Origin: Tritrichomonas musculus
Lineage: Eukaryota > Parabasalia > Tritrichomonadida > Tritrichomonadidae
Assembly: GCA_039105265.1 (NCBI GenBank)
Contig: JAPFFF010000067.1
Location: 1-64,000, forward strand
Direction: 5' to 3'
DNA length: 64,000 nt
The notes beneath the pieces were generated by a model, which ran no database searches, had not been told where the DNA came from, and saw only the letters and a program-made list of their open reading frames with translations. Below, piece after piece: positions 56,194-64,000 of this stretch (the stretch's first letter is position 1; each line of letters starts with the position of its first letter). The position numbers and the translations under genes are program-made.

Positions 56194-58087
56194 CAAAAAC
56201 ACTTTGGTATTAACTCTGCAAAACTGCATTCCTATGATACATTTTGGAAAAATAAGGATTTCAAATTTGAAGGAAAATGATGTAAAGCTTTCAATTTTGA
56301 AAAATAAGAATTAATATATCTCATTACTTTATAAATTATTTCTGCATATAATTGAATTTATATCTTAAAAAATAGTTTATATTTTTTAAATCAAAATAAA
56401 TAGATGAAAAAATTAATATTGAGGATTTTTTTGTTTTTAAAATTGTTAACGGAATACTGTCTACCCTTCTGATTTAAAAATTAAATATGCTGCTGGTCTT
56501 TTGTTGCAAAAAGGTTTCTTAAATTCACGAATTAATAGAATTAATATTATTGATGATTTTTTTAATCACAAACCAACAATAGTTAAATTTAATATTAGCG
56601 ATTTTCTTTTCCTGACAACAATAGGTTCTGGGTCAGGAGGATCAGTAAAATTGATATATTATCTTAAAGAAGAAAAGATATTTGCATTAAAGTTAGCTCA
56701 TATCGAAGAAACAGGGAAACTTGACAAAAGAGAATATGATAATTATTTAAAAATCCAACATCCATTTTTACCTAAAATATATGGAACAGTCAATTATTGT
56801 TCTCAAGAATGTATTGTTTTTGAATATATTGAAGGCAACCCACTTTATAAAATCAAAGAATTGTCTCTTAGACTAAGCCATAAAAAGATCATTATTTTAG
56901 AAATAATGTTTGTAATTAAGCGTATTCATGAAAATAATATGATTTACAGAGATTTAAATCCAAGTAACATCATTATTGATTGTGATAATAATGCAATTGT
57001 CATTGATTTGGATAGAATGGTCGATAAAAACACAGGAACAACAGTATCATTTGCAGATATTTATGTAGCTCCAGAAATTGTAAATGGAAAACCTTTTTCG
57101 TTCAGTGCAGATATATATTCACTTGGGTTATTAATATATTATATATTGTTAGGTGAAAAACCTCAAATTGAGAATGGCAATCAAAGCAATAATACTGTTT
57201 TTTCTTTTAATAAATTAAAAAAATGGTATAGTACTCAAATCATTTCAATATGTGAAAAATGTACTCAAATTGATCCTTCTAAAAGACCAAATATATTTTA
57301 TCTATATTTCATTTTTTTATCTCTTTTAAAAAAGAATATAAATTCAACAAAAATTTTATCTAATTTTTACATATTATTAGGAGTTTTTTGTGAATATTCA
57401 GAAATATATCGTTTAAATCTTATTAATTCGAATTTTTTTTCTTTTAATAATTTTGTTTTTCAAAATTTTAATAAACTTCAAAGTTTAATTTTTTTTTCTA
57501 AATTTTTTCAAGATATATCGGATGACTTAGATCTAAATGCAGCATTTCAGGAATTCCAACAATTTTTTTCTCTTTTAAAAGTTTATTTTAATGGTATTAT
57601 TATTAAGAATTTTAATTCAACTCTGCCAAATCCAAAAAGTTTTAAATACGAATCAAAAATATCATTTTTGATAATAAATCTATTTCGAAATTGTTATTTA
57701 TCTTCACAAATTAAATCAATTTTTATTTCAGAAAATATTTCTCTATTTATTCAAGATCAACTTTGTTATTTTGATTCTAATAATATTTTTTTTCAAAAAA
57801 TTATATCAGATTGCATTGATGTTATAGAAATAAGTTATCCTATTCAAAACATTCAAAAATTCGTACAATTTTATAATAAACTTTTTGAATTTATAAATGT
57901 TCTACCTTTTTCAAAAAAATCATTATTATTTAAATCATTTGTATCGATCATATACAAATCAAGCGATCCTATCATTTATAAAATTATCCCAGAGATTACT
58001 TCTGAACTTCGAGATTATTCTAATTCTGAAATTTATTTTGGTGAAGATATTGATAACTTCATCGCAAAAATATGTCAAAATGAATAA

Positions 58088-58518
58088 GTCAATGGTTTTT
58101 TACATTCAATAAAATCCTTTTTTATATTAAAAAAAAAAACTATTATATAAATGTACTTTGATTTTATCATTAAACAGCATTCAACTATTTGATGTTTTTC
58201 ATATCACATTTCCAAATATTTGGAAATCGACCTTTTAGTGAATGCTTTTATGAATAAAGTATGTGCATATTATAATTAAGAGAATTACAAATACTCTAAG
58301 CTTAAATTTGATTCTATAACATACTTTTCACCTAAAAACTATTGTTTTTTTTTTTGTTTTTGTTTTTGTTTTTTGTTTTGTTTTGTTTTTGTTTTTTTAA
58401 AACTTTTTGAAAGCGTTTATATAAACAACACCACTTTTTGAACGCAGTTCAAAAAGAATCTAGTAAAAACTAAGAATAGATATTTTTAATATATTTTTTT
58501 CTAAGTAGGACATGATAT
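58088..58518. other. Intergenic spacer with T/G microsatellite and palindrome
   Basis: No gene. It holds a (tttttg)n-type microsatellite at 58344-58398 and a palindrome at 58434-58456 (ctttttgaac-gca-gttcaaaaag) of the same half-site as at 27655-27674. Confidence 0.7.
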
Positions 58519-58800
58519 AGTTAATATATAGCATTATATTGATAATGTATAGGATTGTATTTATAATGTATAGGATTGTATTGATAATGTATAGCATTAT
58601 ACTGATAATAAACTTCAATACGATGTTAGTTTATTGGATTATAATGATAATATGATATAATATATTGAATATGTACTGCATTATGATGTTAGATTATTGA
58701 ATTATAATGTTTATATACTTCATTATAATGTTAATATTCTTCAATACAATGTTAATATATCAAACAAATATTTAATATAATGTTGATATATTGAAAATCA
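58519..58800. repeat. Outlying block of the 21-bp minisatellite
   Basis: Degenerate units such as aatgtataggattgtatt and aatgttaatatacttcatt of the same family as the array at 60040, but more diverged. It is separated from that array by ~1.24 kb of unrelated sequence. Confidence 0.7.
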
Positions 58801-58897
58801 TATATGATAAGCTAAGGTCTCTTGACGACCTACAAATCATATCAGCCCCTATTATTTCTCTAACGGTTTCTGCAAAAAAATTGTTTTATTCATCTAC

Positions 58898-59690
58898 TGG
58901 TTCTTAATGATCTCATTATATTTATGATCTACTACTTTCATAATACCTTTAGGAAAAAATGTGCTGAGAATATTTATTAAATTTGTGTAGTATTAATCAT
59001 AGTAACTTGAGCAAAGGCAATCAAATTGTTATTGAAACAAAGTGATGATGGAATATAAAAATATTGAGTTGTTAAACTTTCACCCTGATCATATTCCACA
59101 TAAATCTGTAATATCTTTTGAGATACTGTGCCCTGATATATTTTATTGAATGAAAAAAAAAAGATAACCGTGAAAAATAAATGTCCTGCTGAAAAGTGAA
59201 GCTGTATTACCTCACTAGAATAGATAAATGCATATTCGTTTGTATTTGATTAACTGGTTGTATTTGATTATTCTCTTTGATGGAATAAAATCTGGTTTCA
59301 AAAGCTGCTTTTATTCTTTAAGCTCGTACTCTCTGTCTCTTATTTTTTAATTCTGCCTTTGAGTAAATCTAAAGCTTCGTTTGTCCTCTCAATAGTGGAA
59401 TATAAAGTATTTTTTTTTTTTTTTTTTTTTTTGTAATTTGTTCTTCTTTTATATGTGAGTTTTCTGCAATTTGGTTTATATTTTTTTGATTTCATAAATG
59501 CTATATACAGGCAAAATCATCAATGCTTAATTTCATACAGCCGATTCCACCAGCTCTTAAGATAATATGATTAGTGGTAGTGATTATTTTGATAGATGCA
59601 CTAGAAAGATCTCAGTGCCCTCATAACTAGATATAGCACTATTTGATATATGAAAATCTGTTAATATTTCTTTATACTAAATTAAGTGAA
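58898..59690 (-). pseudogene. Decayed gene of unknown family
   Basis: The minus strand shows coding-like blocks in order: ISSYEGTEIFL (about 59630), IIILRAGGIGCMKLS-like text read as NHIILRAGGIGCMKLSIDDF (59560-59510), STIERTNEALDLLKGRIK (59405-59350), AAFETRFYSIKENNQIQPVN (59310-59250), VSQKILQIYVEYDQGESLTT and QYFYIPSSLCFNNNLIAFAQ (59125-59010), then FFPKGIMKVVDHKYNEIIKN (58960-58900). Frameshifts and stops separate them. I cannot name the family. The beta-rich middle (YVEYDQGESLTTQYFYIPSS) could be a structural protein of a large transposon such as a Maverick, but that is a guess. Confidence 0.45.
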
Positions 59691-60039
59691 TATTCACTAA
59701 CTTTCATGATGATAAGTAATTCATGGATAACGACTTGAGAATAACAATCTGGGATTAGTAGTCTTCTAAAATAAATCTAATAAAAACTATCAGGAATTAG
59801 AAAGAATAAAAGTTAACTTGAATATAAATATAGTAAGATGCCGCTAAAGACATTGAGAATGCAAATTAAACGTTCTATTCGAAGATAAAAACGGTTAATA
59901 ATTGAAAAAGCTAATATAGCATTTCTGAATTTTTTGTGCACTTTTGTTTTTTTATAAAGTTGAATTTGCATTTTTTATTCAAAAAGTGTGGACCTTTCTG
60001 GTTAGGTAACTAGCAAGCCTTGCCCAAAAAACTTACTCA

Positions 60040-61110
60040 AATGTTAATATACTTCATTACAATGTTAATATACTGCATCATAATGAAAATATACTGCATC
60101 ATAATGTTAATATACATCATTATTATGTTAATATACTGCATTATGATGTCAATGTACAGTATCATGATGCTAGATTATTGAATTATGATGTTAATATATT
60201 AAATTATAGAGTTAATGCATTGTATTATGATGTTAGATTATTGTATTATATTGTTAATATATTGAATTATAATGTTAATACATTGCATAATAATGTTAAT
60301 ATACTGCATCATAATGATAATACATTGCATAATAATGCTAATATACATCATTATTATGTTAATATACATTATTATGATGTTAATATACTGTATTGTGATG
60401 TCAATGTACAGTATCATGATGCTAGATTATTGAATTATGATGCTAATATATTAAATTATAATGCTAATGTACATCATTATTATGTTAATATACTTCATTA
60501 CAATGCTAATATACTGCATTATAATGTTAATATACAGCATCATAATGTTAATATACTGCATCATAATGTTAATATACTGCATTATAATGTTAATATACAG
60601 CATTATGATGTCAATGTACAGTATCATGATGCTAGAATATTGAATTATGATGTTAATATATTAAATTATAATGTTAATATACTGCATTATAATGTTAATA
60701 TACAGCATCATAATGATAATACATTGCATAATAATGCTAATATACATCATTATTATGTTAATATACATCATTATTATGTTAATATACATCATTATTATGT
60801 TAATATACATCATTATTATGTTAATATACATCATTATGATGTTAATATACTGCATTGTGATGTCAATGTAAAGTATCATGATGCTAGATTATTGAATTAT
60901 GATGTTAATATATTAAATTATAATGTTAATATACATCATTATTATGTTAATATACATCATTATTATGTTAATATACATCATTATTATGTTAATATACTGC
61001 ATCATAATGTTAATATACTGCATCATAATGTTAATACATTGTATAATAATGCTAATATACATCATTATTATGTTAATATACTGCATTATGATGTTAAATT
61101 ATTGTTTATT
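60040..61110. repeat. 21-bp minisatellite, 51 units in strict register
   Basis: Units of the form aatgttaatatactgcatta run from 60040 to about 61110, an exact multiple of 21 (51 units) with no indel in register. A marked three-unit block (gatgtcaatgtacagtatca, then gatgctagattattgaatta) recurs at 60145, 60397, 60607 and 60859, giving a higher-order period of 12, 10 and 12 units. Because 21 is a multiple of three, several frames stay open for hundreds of codons (for example a VNILHYN-type heptapeptide repeat). That frame contains no ATG, so I do not call it a gene. Confidence 0.93.
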
Positions 61111-61190
61111 CCATTATATGTTGTAAATTTAACGATAGATTTTGAGCTAAAACAATTTTATATTTAAATAATTTACAAATTATTTATTGA

Positions 61191-63050
61191 ATGAATATCC
61201 AATTCAAAAAATTGACACAAAAACGTTTAATTTTTAACAAAATGAATATCATAGAAAAGCTTCAACAAAATACTTCATTTAGGCCAAATGGTGCACCATT
61301 TATTCTCAGTTTCAATCAATACAATTACAAATATGTTAAATATTTAAAAAAAACACAACATTTCAAATATGTTTGCGAGAATGGTTATAATAGGCATAAA
61401 AAAATCGAAGAAAGGTGTCCTGCATATATTTTAGTTTCCTTTGAAGTTGTAAAAAAAACAGAGAATGAAGAAGAAGTTAAGCTTGGACAAATTATACAAA
61501 TGAATGTTCAACATAATTGTATAAAAGAAATAGGAACAACAAATAAGTTTATAAAAGATTCTGAACTCAAAAGCAAAATAGATGAAATTTATTACTCTCA
61601 AATGCCTCGACCAACCCAAAGCCAAATAATAACACAATTGACAAAAAAAATAAACAGTGAAAACAATGAAGAAGAGAGTAAAATACCAATTTCTCAAAGA
61701 ATTGTTTATAATCAATGGTCAAAATTAAATAGAGATAACAAAATAATTGATACTGATTTTGGAAAGATAAGACAAACAAATCGTAAAACGGATTTCGAAC
61801 TTTTTAAATTCCGTTGTTCAAATTTTCCGGTTGGAAAGAATTTATTTATTTGTTATAGTTCAAAATTTCAACAGTCATTAATTCAAAAATCTTCATTTAT
61901 TTTTATCGATGGAACTTTCGATGTTACTCCAGATGGATTTGAACAGGTTTTGGTGCTTTTAGGACGAACTGAACACATGAATATTCCATTGGCTCATTTT
62001 TTATTACCAAACAAAGAAAAAAAGACTTATGAACTTGCTTTTTTGATGTTTATAAATTCAATTAAAAAAGGATTTCAAAATGGAGCTACTTTTATTACAG
62101 ATTTCGAACTTGGAGAATCAAATGCTGTCAAAAAAATTTTAATGAATGAAACTCATATTTTTCAGTATTGTTATTTTCATTTTTCACAAATAATGAGAAG
62201 GTATTTCGATAAATATCAGAAATTTGAATTTTTAGATAAGTTAAAGAATATCAGTTATTTACTACCATTTATTTCAGAAAGGTTATTAAATACAGTTATC
62301 AAAGTATTATCTCAATGGGAAATCACAGATCAATTTTCACTTTATTTTGAGTATAATTTTAAAAATAAATATAGGTTCAATGATTGGAATGTTTATAATA
62401 AAATTAATAAAGATATTATTACAAATAACGTAGCCGAAAGTCATAATGCAAAATTGAAAGATCGAATTGGACATCATCCTACATTAGCAAATTTCGAAGA
62501 AATAATACAACAAATCGAAGAAGAAGATCATCTCAGATACGAATTGAAAGAAATAGATGACACAGAAATAAAAAGAATTGACGAAGATACTTTTATACAA
62601 ATTTTTAAAAATTTTATAACAGACTTACGAAGAGCTGGGTACAAACAAAAAAAAAATACAAATTCAGATACAAGTATAGAAAAATATGATCAAAGATTAA
62701 ATAATGAACTTTTATTTGATGATGACAAAAATGAAATAACAGATATAGTAGAAGAAGACGATACAGATGACAAAACTATTATAGAAGAAATAAACGAACT
62801 GGAAAATGCGCAAGAAATAAGACTAGTTAACGAAGCCTATTCAATACCAAAGGTTCACATCAAAACAATACCTACAGAAGCTCAACAAATACTACAAGAA
62901 AACTTAATCAATTACAGAAATGCTCCAGGACGATCGACAGAAAGAAAAAGAATATTATCAGAAACATTTACCAAAATACAAGAAATTTCACCAAACATAA
63001 CAAAAACTCAGGTTCGTAGTTGGTTTAATAACAATATGAATAAGATTTAG
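61191..63050 (+). CDS. MULE-type transposase with FLYWCH-like finger and homeodomain-like C-terminus
   Basis: 619 residues. Residues ~30-115 form an FLYWCH/WRKY-GCM1-like zinc finger (Cys62, Cys76, His108, Cys110 in FKYVCENG, ERCPAYI, VQHNC). The MULE catalytic domain follows: FIFIDGTFDVTPDGFEQVLV (Asp240 or Asp244), FITDFELGE (Asp304), CYFHF (Cys327, His330) and NNVAESHNAKLKDR (probable Glu416). After an acidic linker (~500-545), residues ~563-619 have the length and pattern of a homeodomain, ending in TKTQVRSWFNNNM with W611, F612 and N614 in the recognition-helix positions. MULE enzymes cut at terminal inverted repeats and make 9-11-bp duplications. I found no matching terminal repeats, so the element ends are unknown. 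The ATG choice is 81 bp after the minisatellite; an in-frame ATG at residue 18 is an alternative. Confidence 0.88.
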   Translation: MNIQFKKLTQKRLIFNKMNIIEKLQQNTSFRPNGAPFILSFNQYNYKYVKYLKKTQHFKYVCENGYNRHKKIEERCPAYILVSFEVVKKTENEEEVKLGQIIQMNVQHNCIKEIGTTNKFIKDSELKSKIDEIYYSQMPRPTQSQIITQLTKKINSENNEEESKIPISQRIVYNQWSKLNRDNKIIDTDFGKIRQTNRKTDFELFKFRCSNFPVGKNLFICYSSKFQQSLIQKSSFIFIDGTFDVTPDGFEQVLVLLGRTEHMNIPLAHFLLPNKEKKTYELAFLMFINSIKKGFQNGATFITDFELGESNAVKKILMNETHIFQYCYFHFSQIMRRYFDKYQKFEFLDKLKNISYLLPFISERLLNTVIKVLSQWEITDQFSLYFEYNFKNKYRFNDWNVYNKINKDIITNNVAESHNAKLKDRIGHHPTLANFEEIIQQIEEEDHLRYELKEIDDTEIKRIDEDTFIQIFKNFITDLRRAGYKQKKNTNSDTSIEKYDQRLNNELLFDDDKNEITDIVEEDDTDDKTIIEEINELENAQEIRLVNEAYSIPKVHIKTIPTEAQQILQENLINYRNAPGRSTERKRILSETFTKIQEISPNITKTQVRSWFNNNMNKI

Positions 63051-64000
63051 AATTCTCAATTTTTCAAAATATCTTTTTTTTTTTTTTTTTTCTCTTTTTT
63101 TTAAAAAACTTTACTATTTTATTAACATTTATACAATTTTGAAAGTTCGTTATTATCTACATTTTAATTAAGGGTATACATTCTGAGGTTTTTATATAGA
63201 TTATTTGCTTTTCAATTTTGAGAATATAAAAACATTTTTCTTTGAATTTTGTGAGATTTTTCAAATTTGAATGTGATCGAAAAAAAGACGATTTTTTTGA
63301 ATTTCCATGAATATCATCTGTAGTTAGATTTTTTTGAGGCATTTATATTTTTTATGCGAACATAAGAATATTGGCCTGAGGATTTTTTAAATCTACAATT
63401 ATTCACTGAGATATCAAATATTTAGAAAACATTTTTGTATTTCATAAAAATAAAAGTTTTTTGTATGATGAATTTTTATTCTGAGTTTATAATTATCAAA
63501 ATATTTAATAAATACTTATTTTTTACTAATTTGTGTCTGATTTGAAAATTGTGTACTTTACTTGCATTTGTAGCTTGTTTTTGCATTTTTTCATTGACTG
63601 AATCATTTTTTTGATTTTTAACTTATGAAAATATATTTGATAAAGTTTGTATTTATAGATATGATATGAGAAAAAGAGGAAATTTAATTCAATAACTGAT
63701 CATATCACATGATCTCGGTGAATTTTGTGAATACAACTTTATTGCTTACCCTATCAAATATTAACTATATTTTATTAGTTTTGGCCTGAGGAATTTTGAA
63801 TCCATCAGTTATACGCTTAGAATATATAATGAGAAAAAAACCCTTTCACTTTTCGTACAAATAAAAATTTTCTGTATGACGAATTTTATAGGTAGAAATT
63901 ATTACTCTTCACTCATTCAATTTTTTTGCTTCTTATTACTGCACTTTGAAGTTCGATGCCTAAATTTTAAAAAATTAATAATTAAATAAGTATTCTCTCA
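63051..64000. other. AT-rich tail with a diverged direct repeat
   Basis: No gene. Segments at about 63371-63485 and 63781-63895 are diverged direct copies (ttggcctgaggatttt/ttggcctgaggaatttt at the head, ttgtatgatgaattt/ctgtatgacgaattt at the tail), offset by 410 bp. A weaker third head (ctgaggtttttatata) lies at 63183. Poly-T runs near 63070-63090. Confidence 0.6.

Larger units (their letters stand above)
55086..56470. mobile_element. 1,385-bp DNA transposon-like element in kinase gene
   Basis: The ends are 15-bp inverted repeats (agaagggtagacagt at 55086-55100, its complement at 56456-56470), flanked by the 8-bp direct repeat gatttaaa (55078-55085, 56471-56478). The 8-bp duplication fits hAT- or Merlin-type transposition and has the same length as that of the 540-bp element at 50832. 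Inside are two small plus-strand frames and AT-rich sequence, with no recognisable transposase, so it is non-autonomous or of unknown type. Confidence 0.85.
54664..58087 (+). pseudogene. Protein kinase gene interrupted by a 1,385-bp insertion
   Basis: The left part (54664-55086, 141 codons from MNHSYFQNKI) ends ...LPKKLIDLK. The right part (56480-58087, 535 codons) begins IKYAAGLLLQKGFLNS. They are in the same frame once the element and one copy of gatttaaa are removed. The right part holds a kinase domain: GSGSGGSV (glycine loop), FALKLAH (lysine), MIYRDLNPSN (catalytic loop with Y for H), VIDLDRM (DLD in place of DFG), YVAPEI and FSADIYSLGLLIYYIL. About 270 asparagine/phenylalanine-rich residues of unknown type follow. 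The altered HRD and DFG suggest weak activity or a pseudokinase even before insertion. The right part has no ATG in frame near its head, so the gene is disrupted unless the element is spliced out. Confidence 0.85.

Noticed and set aside
58800-60036. Clean transposon ends around the sequence splitting the 21-bp repeat
   Set aside because: I compared both boundaries and found no inverted ends or target duplication, so I do not call a mobile element there.
60461-61126. Hydrophobic MLIYIIIMLIY-type frames on both strands of the minisatellite
   Set aside because: Other reading frames of the same 21-bp repeat; low-complexity and without gene context.
60178-61167. 330-codon open frame encoding a VNILHYN-type heptapeptide repeat
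   Set aside because: The frame has no ATG (it opens with TTG), and a 21-bp unit keeps several frames open on both strands automatically. It is best read as a minisatellite, not a gene.

Overview
The window reads as nuclear DNA of a trichomonad protist (Parabasalia). The base composition is very AT-rich. The gene set is typical of that group: DUF3447/ankyrin proteins, BspA-type leucine-rich repeats, a Sel1-repeat protein, a short protein with the initiator-binding (IBD) domain, a GH89 N-acetylglucosaminidase, a bacterial-like maltose O-acetyltransferase, and MULE-type transposases. Several start codons have a TCAt/aTT initiator (Inr)-like motif 10-45 bases upstream. A Tritrichomonas-like species fits the AT content best, but the genus is my inference. 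I saw no canonical trichomonad intron signal and no tRNA or rRNA.

Layout. Bases 1-27592 are one non-coding tandem satellite: ten complete 2,432-bp monomers, a 2,394-bp monomer at the left edge (38-bp deletion) and an 878-bp partial monomer at the right end. The array stops exactly at the end of one arm of an inverted repeat inside the monomer. Bases 28-46 kb hold scattered single genes on both strands: a hypothetical protein, a Nudix hydrolase, a truncated Pr6Pr membrane gene, a BTB/F5-8C protein, NAGLU, an acetyltransferase, two DUF3447 proteins (one with long ankyrin repeats) and the IBD protein. Between them lie relics of BspA, DUF3447, Sel1, kinase and glycosyltransferase-like genes. One glycosyltransferase-like gene has a single in-frame stop.

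Bases 46.1-50.5 kb hold a BTB-like/coiled-coil N-terminus followed on the same strand by nine separate ankyrin modules and a C-terminal cap. All are in order and stop-free, but they are separated by spacers built from a degenerate ~25-bp AT repeat. Bases 50.6-51.4 kb are a 12-bp satellite split by a 540-bp inverted-repeat element with a GC-rich core. A Sel1-repeat protein with an internal duplication follows. A protein kinase gene comes next, cut by a 1,385-bp element that left an 8-bp target duplication. The right end has a 21-bp minisatellite in strict register, a decayed unidentified gene, and an intact MULE transposase with an FLYWCH-like finger and a homeodomain-like C-terminus.

The genes do not form a pathway. 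The window is best read as a repeat- and transposon-rich segment in which surface, signalling and ankyrin families are gained, duplicated, interrupted and lost. All calls come from reading the sequence; no alignment or database search was run.
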